Part shown: positions 45,995-55,192 of the stretch, one piece after another
Position numbering within the stretch: position 1 is the stretch's first letter
Layout: each line of letters opens with the position of its first letter
Assembly (NCBI GenBank): GCA_036386415.1
Contig: DASVVT010000010.1
Span: 33,766-97,765, forward strand
Source of the DNA: DASVVT01 sp036386415
GTDB taxonomy: Bacteria > Acidobacteriota > Blastocatellia > Pyrinomonadales > Pyrinomonadaceae
DNA: 64,000 nucleotides
Direction: 5' to 3'
Translations under genes and position numbers: made by a program
Notes under the pieces: generated by a model
The model's database searches: none
Told to the model about the DNA's origin: nothing
Seen by the model: the letters and a program-made list of their open reading frames with translations, nothing else

Positions 45995-46084
45995 AGTCTT
46001 AAGTCCGAAGTCCGATGCCCAAAATCCAAAGTTAAGGCGCTTATCTCAGAGACCTTGAACTCTGGGCATTGGACATCGGACTAT
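45995..46084. repeat. heptad-repeat hairpin, AAGTCCG/ATGCCCA units
   Basis: Left: AAGTCTT, AAGTCCG, AAGTCCG, ATGCCCA, AAATCCA, AAGTTAA. Right (opposite strand): AGTCCGA, TGTCCAA, TGCCCAG, AGTTCAA. Fills the gap between the sulfotransferase start and the Sat-CysC stop. Confidence 0.85.
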
Positions 46085-46087
46085 TCT

Positions 46088-47848
46088 TTACGCGTCTTGC
46101 AAACAGAGGTTCGCGTCGCGTGCTTCCGAGGCGCGAACGAAGCCCTTTTCGATCAGGTAGTCGAGAATCAGGCAGGCGTTCTGTTCGGGCGTGTGCTTGG
46201 TCGTGTCGAGCGTCAATTCAGCATGCTGCGGCGGCTCATAGGGGTCGTCTATCCCTGTGAAGTCCTTGATCTCGCCGCGACGCGCCTTGGCATACATGCC
46301 CTTTGTGTCGCGCTCCTCGCAGACTTCAATCGGCGTATCGACGAACACTTCGACGAAATGCTCTGCGCCGACCATGTTGCGCACGTCGTTGCGTGTGGCG
46401 CGATAGGGGCTGACAGCCGCGCAGACCACAGTGCCTCCGTGACGAACCAACTCTGCGGCGACGAAGCCTATGCGGCGGATGTTCGTATCACGATCATCCT
46501 TGCTGAAGCCTAATCCCCTGGAGAGGTGCGTGCGCACCACGTCGCCATCGAGCACAGTTACCTGTCGCCCGTGCTCCAATAAGAGAACGGTCAGGACTTC
46601 AGCCGTCGTGGATTTGCCAGCGCCGGAGAGACCCGTGAACCAGATGCAGATGCCCTGGCGGTGACGCGGCGGGTAGGTCTCGGCCAGTATCTCCGCGACT
46701 TCGGGGCGCGTGAACCAGGCGGGCAGGGTCTTGCCCTTGTTCAGGTAGTCCTCACGAACCTGCGTGCCGGAGATGCTCGCCGTGCGCGATTGATCCTTGA
46801 TTTTGGAGACCTCCTCGTAACGTTCCTCTTCCGGCAGATAAAGCAGCTCGTGGAAGGGCTGCACGCCGACACCCAGCTCATCGCGGAAGCTTTCGACCAA
46901 TTCCTGAGCATCATAAGGGCCGTAGAATGGCTTGCCGTTGGAATCGACGCCGGGGCTGGCATGGTCGCGTCCGACGATCAGATGGTTCGCGCCGTAGTTG
47001 CGCCGGATCAAAGCATGCCACAGAGCCTCACGCGGCCCGGCCATCCTCATGGCGAGCGGCAGGAGCGAGAGCAGTATGCGATCCGCGTCGTAGTAGCTTG
47101 CTGCGAGCGCCTTGTAGGTGCGCACGCGCGTGTAGTGATCCACGTCGCCCGGCTTGGTCATGCCGACGACCGGATGCAGTAAGAGAACACCGTCAACGCC
47201 TTGCGCCGCGCGCTTGGTCAGCTCTTCGTGGACACGATGCAAGGGGTTTCGCGTCTGAAAGGCGACGACGTTCTCGTGGCCGAAGGTCTCCAGGCGTGCG
47301 CGTGTCTGTGCAGGGCTCAGGCGCAACTCCTTGAAATCATAGTGGCGTGGCAGTTGCAGCACTTGCAGGCGTCCCGAAATGTTGAGCTTGCCCCAGCGGT
47401 GCATCTCCGCGACGAGCGGGTGGCGCAAATCTTCCGTGCCGAAGGCCTGGCGAGCCGTGCGCGCCATATCCCACTCGTAGATTTCTTCAATGTGCATGAC
47501 GGCGAGCAGGTTGTTCTCGGCGTCGCGCAGGGCGATCTCCTGCCCCTCTTTGAAGCCAGCGTCCGCCTCGACGGGAAGCGTGACGGGGATGGGAAAGATG
47601 TGGCCGCTCGTGAGGCGCATCTCTTCCAGCACGCGCTCGTAATCCTTGCTTCCCATGAAACGATCAAGTGGAGAGAACGCGCCCGTCGCCAAAAGCTCCA
47701 GGTCGCAGACTGTTCTTGCCGACAGTTGCAGCGAGGGCAGGTGGCTGGCATGCGCCTTCAGTTCTTCGACCGCCTCGCGCGCGGCCATGAGGTTTACCAA
47801 TTCGCCCCCGTAGGGAGAAATCAGTGTTGCTTGTTTCGTAGTTGACAA
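46088..47848 (-). CDS. bifunctional ATP sulfurylase/APS kinase (PAPS synthase)
   Basis: 586 residues. N-terminal ATP sulfurylase (about 1-390) with FQTRNPLHRVHE and VGRDHASPG active-site motifs; C-terminal APS kinase (about 395-586) with Walker A GLSGAGKSTTA and DGDVVRTHLSRGLGFSK. It makes adenylylsulfate and phosphorylates it to PAPS, the sulfate donor for the three neighbouring sulfotransferases. No PAPS reductase or sulfite reductase is nearby, so supply for sulfation rather than assimilation is favoured. The start is TTG at 47848. No clear promoter was found in the 296-bp gap upstream. Confidence 0.93.
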   Translation of the reverse strand: MSTTKQATLISPYGGELVNLMAAREAVEELKAHASHLPSLQLSARTVCDLELLATGAFSPLDRFMGSKDYERVLEEMRLTSGHIFPIPVTLPVEADAGFKEGQEIALRDAENNLLAVMHIEEIYEWDMARTARQAFGTEDLRHPLVAEMHRWGKLNISGRLQVLQLPRHYDFKELRLSPAQTRARLETFGHENVVAFQTRNPLHRVHEELTKRAAQGVDGVLLLHPVVGMTKPGDVDHYTRVRTYKALAASYYDADRILLSLLPLAMRMAGPREALWHALIRRNYGANHLIVGRDHASPGVDSNGKPFYGPYDAQELVESFRDELGVGVQPFHELLYLPEEERYEEVSKIKDQSRTASISGTQVREDYLNKGKTLPAWFTRPEVAEILAETYPPRHRQGICIWFTGLSGAGKSTTAEVLTVLLLEHGRQVTVLDGDVVRTHLSRGLGFSKDDRDTNIRRIGFVAAELVRHGGTVVCAAVSPYRATRNDVRNMVGAEHFVEVFVDTPIEVCEERDTKGMYAKARRGEIKDFTGIDDPYEPPQHAELTLDTTKHTPEQNACLILDYLIEKGFVRASEARDANLCLQDA

Positions 47849-48144
47849 CTCTTATTCCGCTCCAATCTTCGGAGAATTTTGGCGTCATCAGCAGAGGCTC
47901 AGTTCGGGTCAGGGGTTGTGGATAACTATCAGGAAGTGAGCATCAGGGATGACGTATAAATGCATACCGTATCTATTTTAATAACGCTTGCGCCAAACGA
48001 GGGGACGCGCCGTTTAATTCCTCATCAAATCTTATTGCCCCACCATGGTGACAAAACGGGAAATTCAGCGGTCGGCTCAAAACACTGAATCATAAGGGCT
48101 CTCGGGACATATGACAAGTCGGTCGGGGCGGCTCGCGCATCCCT

Positions 48145-49077
48145 TCAGCCTTCGCCCGCGCCCTTTTTCCTCACCGCGCCGATCATCTTCGGGATCACTT
48201 CTCGCGTCCGCGCGTAGCCTTTGAGCGCCGTCTCGTACAATCTGTTCTTTCGCTGGAAGCTGCGCAGCTCATGCTGGAATCCTGCGCCCTCCGCCCTGAT
48301 TGCCTCTTCAAAACGGAGGCGTGCGTATTCGTATAGCTCCAAATCCAGCTCGTTATATCGTTCGATCAAAGCCCTCTCCTCGCCCGGTACTTGGCGTTTG
48401 GCGGGGCGATCTTTCGTCACGTTGAGCCGCACGTAGTAGACGTTCGTCCAGCCCAGAACTTTTTTGAAGAGGAGGAGGGATTCATCGAAGCTTCCGAAGA
48501 GCCCGACCGCCGCGAAGTGCTCGCGCAGATTCCTTTTGGCGATCTCCAGCATCTCGCGTGTGACGGGCTCAGGATCAGCGCGCAGTGTGCGGCGCTCTGT
48601 GCCGTCCAGCAGACGCGTGTTCACCTTTTCGACGCCGCTGATTAATCTGGTCTGATCGTTGGTCAGCTCAGTCGATAATCCGCTGCCGACGAAATCGGCC
48701 AGCGTCATCTTTTTCGACGTCACCTCCTGATGAAGATAATGAGCCGGATTTTTACGTGCGAAGTAGTAATGAGAGATGACGCGGTCAACCGGATCGCGCA
48801 GCATCGTGATGTAGGTCGCAGGCACGCTCAAATACTTGTGCAGGCCATACGGCATGTGCCCCTTCAAGAGCCTGATCCGCTCTCTCTGCTCCGGCGGTAA
48901 ACTGATGAACTCCTTGATCCCCTGCGGCGAACCCGCACCGGAAATAGTGAAGGTCACACTGGGCGCAAACTGCCTCTCGATGACGCTGTGCAAGGTCGTG
49001 CCCGCCGCTTTCGGAATGTGCAGAAAGAGCAGGGCCTTGTCTTCTGTTTCAATGTTGCCGTCCGGATGCTTGTTCAT
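48145..49077 (-). CDS. sulfotransferase (family 2 type), paralogue of the gene at 45072
   Basis: About 310 residues. LLFLHIPKAAGTTLHSVIE and YITMLRDPVDRVISHYYF are the PAPS-binding loops. The two paralogues are nucleotide-identical over 84 bases (48781-48864) and 65 bases (48938-49002) but much less alike elsewhere. Start at 49077 aligns with the other paralogue; a TTG at 49101 is possible. The differing middle and C-terminal parts may give different acceptor specificities. Confidence 0.88.
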   Translation of the reverse strand: MNKHPDGNIETEDKALLFLHIPKAAGTTLHSVIERQFAPSVTFTISGAGSPQGIKEFISLPPEQRERIRLLKGHMPYGLHKYLSVPATYITMLRDPVDRVISHYYFARKNPAHYLHQEVTSKKMTLADFVGSGLSTELTNDQTRLISGVEKVNTRLLDGTERRTLRADPEPVTREMLEIAKRNLREHFAAVGLFGSFDESLLLFKKVLGWTNVYYVRLNVTKDRPAKRQVPGEERALIERYNELDLELYEYARLRFEEAIRAEGAGFQHELRSFQRKNRLYETALKGYARTREVIPKMIGAVRKKGAGEG

Positions 49078-49362
49078 AAACTCTGGCGCTGCCGTGTCCA
49101 AAAGACCATTCTTCTACTTGAGACGTTGGGACTTTAGCCGCGCAAGCTGAGGGGCGTCAAGCGGCATGGTCGAAGGCATCACTGTTTATTCGGCAGTGGT
49201 TCAGTTTGAGGTTTATAGCTCCATGCCGCAGTGAATTGCAGAGCGAAAATCTTTTTTGTGAATTGAGCCGCCCGGCTTCGGCATTCCTGAGCTATGGAAC
49301 AGTGCCCGACCAAACAGGGCTACTGTTCCTGCTCAGGGAAGTTTTCAACGGGCCGTGGATTT

Positions 49363-50388
49363 TCACGGGCTGGGCGATAACCTGCCATTGACGGTGATGT
49401 CGCCTTGGCTACCATTCAGGAATCCCCCTACGAATCGTCCCGAACCCACGAGCGTGACTTCGCCTCCATGTACACGCTGCCCGCCTGATCCTTCCGTCGT
49501 CAGATTCAAGGTAAGGGTCGAAGGTCCTGCGATTGCACCTACTGTGGCTTCGAGGCTGTGTTGGACACGAAGCGTAACCGGAATGCTCATGCTTCCGTTG
49601 TCGGGGTTAAAGACTCCTGTGCCGCCGCCGGTTTCTGTCACGGTCGTAGTATTCCGGCCAAACCAGCCTGTATCGAACGAAACTGCTATTGCCGGAAAGT
49701 TAGTAATACGAGCATTGGTCCGGCAAGCGGTAAAGTCAATCGTCAGGTTGATATCCTGGTTGAATGGATTGGGTGTTTGGGCGTTTGCAATACGCAGGTT
49801 CACTGTCCCCGTGAATGTGGAGGTGATAGAATCAGCACCAGCGCAAGTGGGACTGATGGGAAGCGGAGTCAATAGCCATTGCGCATCAGTGTACTCTTGA
49901 CGCCAGTCATACTGTATCGCCTGCGCGCCGGAATTGGTCGAGCCGCCACGGATCTTTAAGCCTCTCCCGCTATGCTTCGCGATGATTGAGTAGTAGCCAC
50001 CGCCGACGGGATCGACGTGCCACATCTGATTGGCGCTGCCGTTATAATCGCGTTGCTGGACGTCGATGTCGTTGCCCCCCGAGAATATTCCTCCAAAAAC
50101 GTCCAGAACCCTGCCGCTGTGCCTGGCGATGATTTTGTAGTAACCAGCGCCGATAGGGGTAAACGTCCATTGCTGGTTGTCTCTGCCGTGACAGTCCCAC
50201 TGGATGACTGGCGCTCCGTTATCAACGGACCCACCGGTAACATCGAGACACTTGCCGCTGTGCCTAGCCATAATCTGGTAGAAACGATTAGGATCAGGCG
50301 CTTGGCCGAATGCACTCCCGGCGGCGACGAAAAGCAGCGCCAGTAAGATCGGCGTCAAAAGGCTTGTTCTCATTAATCTTGTTCTCAT
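49363..50388 (-). CDS. secreted ricin-type lectin-domain protein
   Basis: About 341 residues. A signal peptide (LLTPILLALLFVAAGSAFGQ) precedes three ricin B-type repeats (about 32-165), each with an H-S-G-K/R-x-L-D/K pattern and a QW or W residue (NQQWTF, NQMWHV, DAQWLL). The C-terminal 170 residues are beta-rich and unrecognised. It should bind a carbohydrate outside the inner membrane, possibly the glycan made here (inference). Start at 50388 follows GGAGAG; another ATG is at 50373. Confidence 0.85.
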   Translation of the reverse strand: MRTRLMRTSLLTPILLALLFVAAGSAFGQAPDPNRFYQIMARHSGKCLDVTGGSVDNGAPVIQWDCHGRDNQQWTFTPIGAGYYKIIARHSGRVLDVFGGIFSGGNDIDVQQRDYNGSANQMWHVDPVGGGYYSIIAKHSGRGLKIRGGSTNSGAQAIQYDWRQEYTDAQWLLTPLPISPTCAGADSITSTFTGTVNLRIANAQTPNPFNQDINLTIDFTACRTNARITNFPAIAVSFDTGWFGRNTTTVTETGGGTGVFNPDNGSMSIPVTLRVQHSLEATVGAIAGPSTLTLNLTTEGSGGQRVHGGEVTLVGSGRFVGGFLNGSQGDITVNGRLSPSP

Positions 50389-51017
50389 TACTTTCTCTCC
50401 TTTTGCTACAAAGCGCACTTGCGCGGTTGAGCAAGCGGCAGAATACTCATGTGCATTCAGCAAAGCTTGCGTGAGGTATTCCGCCTTCATCTAACTAAGG
50501 CGGAAGGTGAGACCGAAACCGTTAAGACAAATGGAAATTTCTTTATCTAACAGAATCCGGTCGTGGATTGTTTTCAATATTGAATGCATAGAGATAAGCA
50601 ATCTTTATCTCTATGGCATAAGGAGGGAGTTGCTAATTCTCGCCGTATGTCGGACTTTGGCTGATATTCCTTAGTGAGTGTCTTCGTATATCAGCAGGAA
50701 ACGAAGAGACATACTCCTACGAAGAGCAATACTCATACCATCGATGATTCCGATCTCATTGCGGTCTCTTTCAGGCGAATAAAGAGATTTTAGTTTCCAG
50801 TAGAGTGATCAGGTGTCTACAATTGAGGACAGACTTGAGCGGCAGGTGTGTACTTATGTTGAATCCTACTTTTTGTTCAACAGTGAAACTGACCCACCAC
50901 CGTTTATTCGCTGCTGTAGCCTAAGCGCGAGATTTCAGGTAAGCTACTCTGCACTCTAACCGGGGCGGCTGCGCCCCTCACGCCATTAAATAATCAGGGA
51001 CAGAGTCAGGAGTTGGC
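50389..51017. other. 629-bp divergent intergenic region
   Basis: Separates the minus-strand polysaccharide block from the plus-strand block and probably carries promoters for both. I can support only a hairpin GGGGCG-GCTG-CGCCCC at 50962-50977 and a Shine-Dalgarno-like CAGGAG before the start at 51018. No ORF of convincing composition and no heptad repeat is present, unlike most other gaps. Confidence 0.6.
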
Positions 51018-51857
51018 ATGGGAATTAACCAGCATGTAAATGCTTTACGGTATACGGCCACACACGCCGCGTGGGAATCGATCTGGGTGGCTCAGGATAT
51101 TTTGACGCTTCGGAACTGGCCTGCTGTTCTGGCCGACCGTGTGCGCAATAAGATCGGGAAGAGGCCGTCGGGCAACACCCTGGAATTGCGCAACGGTCTC
51201 CAATTCTCTCTGCATCCGGGCTCGGTCGCGCTCTACACAGTGTTTGTCGAAATCTTCTACTTGAATCATTACGACCGTCATCCCCTCTTTAAGATCAACA
51301 GCCACGACACGGTCGTCGATATTGGCGCGAACGTAGGCTTCTTCACGCTCAAGGCCGCGCACCTGGCAGACGAAGGGAAGGTCTATGCTTACGAGCCATG
51401 CTCCATGCACTTCAACCTGCTGAGCGAGAACGTTCGCCGCAACGGGCTGAAAAATGTTTCGGTCTTCAAGCAGGCGGTCTGGAAGGAGACCGCTCAGCTT
51501 GAGCTGCTCTTTTCAATGGAAGTCGAGCCGAACAATACCAGTCTCTTCGCGGGCGGCGGCGGAACCAAAAAAGAGGTTGTCGAGAGCGTGAGCTTAGAGG
51601 ATGTGTTCCGGCTCAACCGGATTGAGTCCTGCGATTTTCTCAAACTGGATTGCGAGGGCGCAGAGTATGAGATTCTCTTCAACGCGCCCGATGAAGTGTT
51701 CCGCTCCATCAAGAAGATCGCCATGGAATGGCATAGATTCGATCCATCCCACACTCCTGATAAACTGGCACGCTTTCTGGAAAGCAAAGGTTTCACGCTC
51801 GTCGGAGAGCCTGACTGGACACAGATGACAGGCCACCTCTATGCGTACCGCCGGTAG
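51018..51857 (+). CDS. FkbM-family methyltransferase
   Basis: 279 residues. TVVDIGANVGFFTLKAA (motif I) and KLDCEGAEYEILFN (motif VI region) are the hallmarks of the FkbM family, which O-methylates sugars and other small molecules. First gene of the plus-strand block; 120 bp separate it from rmlB. Role in methylating the same glycan is inferred from position. Confidence 0.9.
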   Translation: MGINQHVNALRYTATHAAWESIWVAQDILTLRNWPAVLADRVRNKIGKRPSGNTLELRNGLQFSLHPGSVALYTVFVEIFYLNHYDRHPLFKINSHDTVVDIGANVGFFTLKAAHLADEGKVYAYEPCSMHFNLLSENVRRNGLKNVSVFKQAVWKETAQLELLFSMEVEPNNTSLFAGGGGTKKEVVESVSLEDVFRLNRIESCDFLKLDCEGAEYEILFNAPDEVFRSIKKIAMEWHRFDPSHTPDKLARFLESKGFTLVGEPDWTQMTGHLYAYRR

Positions 51858-51977
51858 TTCGATCCAGACGGCCGTCAATGATATTCTCTGAGAGCTACTT
51901 GCAGATTGAGAGAGAGTGCGGCGGCGCTGGAACACCTTTGCGGAGACGCGCTCTCGGCTGATTACAACTGATCTCTT

Positions 51978-53003
51978 ATGCGTAAACTTTTCGTCACCGG
52001 CGGCGCGGGCTTCATCGGCTCTGCCTTTATCCGTCTGGCGCTCGCCACGATACCTTCCTGCAAGATCACGAACTTCGATGCGCTGACTTATGCCGGTAAT
52101 CTGGATAATCTCAAAGACGTGGACGCAGAGCGCCACCACTTTGTACGCGGCGATATAGCGGAGCGCGAGGCCGTCTATGCGGCGATAGAGGACGGGACGG
52201 AGGCGATCATCAATTTCGCCGCCGAATCGCACGTCGACCGCAGCATCACTTCGGCAGACGAATTCATACGCACCAACGTGAACGGCACACAGGTCTTGCT
52301 CGATGCCGCACGGCTGCGCGGCGTGCGCAGGTTCATCCACATCAGCACGGATGAGGTGATGGGCAGTTTGCCCGAAGATGAAGAGACGTACTTTACGGAA
52401 GCCTCGCCGCTTGCGCCGAACAATCCTTACGCGGCCACCAAGGCGGCAGCCGAGCATCTGGTGCGCGCCGCGCATCACACCTACGGCCTCGACACTATCA
52501 TCACGCGTTGCGGCAACAACTACGGCCCCCGACAGTTTCCCGAAAAATTCATTCCGCTCATCCTCTCCAACGCGATGGGTGACGAGCCGATTCCGCTCTA
52601 CGGCGACGGGCGCAACATGCGCGACTGGATATACGTCGAAGATCATTGCCGCGCCATTCTGCTGGCGATTGAGCGTGGGCGCGCAGGCGAGACCTACAAC
52701 ATCGGCGCGCGCAACGAGCGCCGCAACCTTGAGGTCGTCGAATCAATCCTGAAAGCGCTCGGCAAGCCGCTCTCGCTCATACGCCGCGTCAAGGATCGTC
52801 CCGGTCACGACCGGCGCTACGCCATCGACCCGTCGAAGGTGGAGACGGAGCTGGGCTGGCACGCGCAGGAGACCTGGGAGAGCGGCCTGCGTAAGACGAT
52901 TGAGTGGTACGGGGAGAATCAGGATTGGATCGAGCGTGCGCGAAGCGGCGCGTATCGTGAGTTCTACGCACGGCAATACGGGGTGGAGGTCGGCGCGCGT
53001 TGA
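51978..53003 (+). CDS. rmlB: dTDP-glucose 4,6-dehydratase
   Basis: 341 residues. LFVTGGAGFIGSAFIR, ISTDEVMGS (catalytic Asp-Glu; the usual Tyr after Val is Met here) and NPYAATKAAAEHL (Tyr-x3-Lys) identify RmlB. It converts dTDP-glucose from RmlA into dTDP-4-keto-6-deoxyglucose. It overlaps rmlD by four bases. Its partners rmlA and the rmlC-like gene are about 32 kb away on the opposite strand. Confidence 0.94.
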   Translation: MRKLFVTGGAGFIGSAFIRLALATIPSCKITNFDALTYAGNLDNLKDVDAERHHFVRGDIAEREAVYAAIEDGTEAIINFAAESHVDRSITSADEFIRTNVNGTQVLLDAARLRGVRRFIHISTDEVMGSLPEDEETYFTEASPLAPNNPYAATKAAAEHLVRAAHHTYGLDTIITRCGNNYGPRQFPEKFIPLILSNAMGDEPIPLYGDGRNMRDWIYVEDHCRAILLAIERGRAGETYNIGARNERRNLEVVESILKALGKPLSLIRRVKDRPGHDRRYAIDPSKVETELGWHAQETWESGLRKTIEWYGENQDWIERARSGAYREFYARQYGVEVGAR

Positions 53004-53854
53004 AGGTGCTCGTAGCAGGCGCAGGCGGGATGCTTGGCCGAGTGGTCGTCGAATACCTCGAGGCGCAACAGGATGAGGTCTTCGCGCACGATCACCGGAG
53101 CCTGGACATCACAGACGAGGCGCGTATTGAGGCGTGCTTTGAACAAGCGCGCCCGGAAGTTGTCATCAACTGCGCGGCCTGGACGGACGTTGACGGCTGC
53201 GAGTCGGATTCCAGGCGGGCTTACGAAGTGAATGCGCGCGCGCCGGAGCGTCTCGCCGCACAGAGCCGCCGCATACACGCCTCTTTCATCACCATCTCGA
53301 CCGACTACGTCTTTGACGGAGCAAAGGAAGGCTTCTACACACAGCGCGACGACCCTGACCCGAAAAGTGTTTACGGAGCCAGCAAGCTTGAGGGCGAGCG
53401 GCGCGCTCTGGCTGCCTGCGCCCGAACAATCGTTGTGCGCACGGGCTGGGTGTTCGGCCCCGGTGGGCGAAATTTCTTGAGCACCGCCATCGAGCGAGCG
53501 CGGCGCAATGAGCCACTGACCGCGATCCGCGATGCTTACGGGACGCCGACCTATACAAAGCATTTGGCGGCGCGATTGCGCGAGCTGGCCGCGCTCGACC
53601 TGCCGGGCTTGTATCACGTCGTCAATAGCGGCGAAGGAACATCTTTCGAGGAGTTCGCGCGGGTCGCACTCGAAGCTGGCGGCTGCGGGTCGGCGGTCAT
53701 TCAGAGCGTGAGCATGGATTCTTTGAGCAGACCCGCGCCGCGCCCGCGTAACTCTCGCCTGCGATGCCTGGTCTCAGAAGCGATAGGACTTGAGCCGCTC
53801 CCAGACTGGCGAGACGCGGTCAAGGATTTCGCTGCAATCACACAGCAACAATAA
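53000..53854 (+). CDS. rmlD: dTDP-4-dehydrorhamnose reductase
   Basis: 284 residues. VLVAGAGGMLGRVVVEYL, VINCAAWTDVDGCE and ISTDYVFDGAKEGFY with SVYGASKLEGE are the RmlD pattern. Uses NAD(P)H to complete dTDP-L-rhamnose. Start is TTG at 53000, overlapping the rmlB stop (TTGA), which indicates translational coupling. The stop TAA is directly followed by a GCCCCGG palindrome. Confidence 0.93.
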   Translation: MKVLVAGAGGMLGRVVVEYLEAQQDEVFAHDHRSLDITDEARIEACFEQARPEVVINCAAWTDVDGCESDSRRAYEVNARAPERLAAQSRRIHASFITISTDYVFDGAKEGFYTQRDDPDPKSVYGASKLEGERRALAACARTIVVRTGWVFGPGGRNFLSTAIERARRNEPLTAIRDAYGTPTYTKHLAARLRELAALDLPGLYHVVNSGEGTSFEEFARVALEAGGCGSAVIQSVSMDSLSRPAPRPRNSRLRCLVSEAIGLEPLPDWRDAVKDFAAITQQQ

Positions 53855-53896
53855 GCCCCGGAGGGGCTACTGGTATGCCGCCGCTGCCGGGGCTTA
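53852..53896. repeat. palindromic GCCCCGG element holding two stop codons
   Basis: TAAGCCCCGG at one end and CCGGGGCTTA at the other. The two convergent genes rmlD and the FkbM methyltransferase both end in TAA directly followed by GCCCCGG, so the element ends carry both stop codons. A shorter relative of the 7093-7311 element. Confidence 0.85.
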
Positions 53897-54757
53897 ATCA
53901 TCTTGCCACTCGTCAATCTTGGAATCCGGCACGACCAGCAGGTTGGCATACGGGACATCCAGAGCCTTGATGGCGGTGAGCTTTCCTTTCGCTCCCAGGC
54001 GGAAGCAGTGGTAACGCGGCTTTTCCAGGCCGAGAAGGAAGTCTATCGCTCCGGAACTACTCTCTCCGAAACCCTGCGCCGAATCCGCAATGCCTTCAAA
54101 GAGGATGATGGGCGCGTGCGCGCGGTTCAAGCTCTTTTCTCCGCCCTTGAAGACCAGCGTCTCGGCCCCTTCCACATCACACTTGATGAAGTCAGGCTGC
54201 GGGAGTGCGCCGGAGTCGATCAAATCATCCATCCGGCGTATCTCGCAATCGACGGTGTGTGTGTCGCCGTGAGCGCCATCGAACCAGTCGCTCAAGGAAG
54301 CCATCGAAGGGTCGCCCGGCACGACCAGCACAGCTTTGCGAGTCTCATTCGATAAGGCGAAAGGATGGAGCACGACGTTGCCCAGTCCTTCCACCGTGCG
54401 CCGAAGCGCAGGGAGCACCTCCGGGTTGGGCTCGAAAGCGTGAACTTTGCCTTGCTGGCCGACCAGATGCGAGAAGAGCGTCGTGTAAACGCCGACGTGC
54501 GCGCCGATGTCAAACACCACGTCGCCTGTCTTGATGGCACGCCGAATGGCCTTTTCCCCGTAGACAGGCCATTGCCTGTTAAGGAAGAGGTTGTGCGTCG
54601 AGAGCAGGCGTAAATCTGCATACAGGGTCGTGCCCGTGCGTGTCTGGAGCGGGATGGCCTGAAGCGAGCTGAACCGGCGCGCAAGAATGATCGTCAGGCG
54701 CGTAGCGCCCCTTAAGCGGCTGCGCAGGATCGCTCGGGCTAAGCTGGTGGAGACCAT
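53894..54757 (-). CDS. FkbM-family methyltransferase
   Basis: About 287 residues. VVFDIGAHVGVYTTLFSHL and FIKCDVEGAETLVFKGG are family motifs. Convergent with rmlD, sharing the palindrome at their 3' ends. Start at 54757 is preferred; a longer frame from 54844 would add 29 residues with no clear function. Probably a sugar O-methyltransferase. Confidence 0.88.
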   Translation of the reverse strand: MVSTSLARAILRSRLRGATRLTIILARRFSSLQAIPLQTRTGTTLYADLRLLSTHNLFLNRQWPVYGEKAIRRAIKTGDVVFDIGAHVGVYTTLFSHLVGQQGKVHAFEPNPEVLPALRRTVEGLGNVVLHPFALSNETRKAVLVVPGDPSMASLSDWFDGAHGDTHTVDCEIRRMDDLIDSGALPQPDFIKCDVEGAETLVFKGGEKSLNRAHAPIILFEGIADSAQGFGESSSGAIDFLLGLEKPRYHCFRLGAKGKLTAIKALDVPYANLLVVPDSKIDEWQDD

Positions 54758-55192
54758 TTTGATCTGTGGAGAGTCTTCTACTTCCTTTGGCGGCGATGTT
54801 TGATGGTGCGACGCCAGTGTAGCCAAGCATCCCTGGACGCGCAAGCGGCCTGGCTATTCTTCGGCAAAACCGAAGCTACCGAAGCCGTTTGGTGAGTAGC
54901 GGGTCAGATTGACTGGATGGCGAAGGTTATTCAACACAGAGGCAGAGAGCACACAAAGGGGGCACAGAGAGAGTGTCGGACATCCCGATAAGCCTCTCCC
55001 TTAAGCTCTCGCCTCCGCTGTGCCTCCGTGTTGAGTTGTAATTTACGACTCACCGAACAACTGTAAACCGTTGATTCCGGCTCTTGCTACTTGCGTTTTT
55101 GCGGTTTGTCACAGCCTCTGTCTCTGGTATGATGCTTTCCCGTCGCTTGGTCGGACTGTTCGAATTCTCATTTCTGGTAAGGTTCCTGCATT
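54758..55192. other. 435-bp gap with degenerate hairpin upstream of wzc
   Basis: Contains an imperfect inverted repeat (54930-55036) whose arms begin CAACACAGAGGCAGAGAGC and end with the complement, related to the CAGAGACA hairpin at 27403, and the promoter given at 55106. Nothing else supported. Confidence 0.6.
55106..55133 (+). promoter_or_regulatory. sigma-70-like promoter of the wzc gene
   Basis: TTGTCA (55106-55111) and TATGAT (55128-55133) are separated by 16 bases, about 60 bp before the wzc start codon. Both boxes match the sigma-70 consensus at five of six and five of six positions. Prediction only. Confidence 0.5.
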
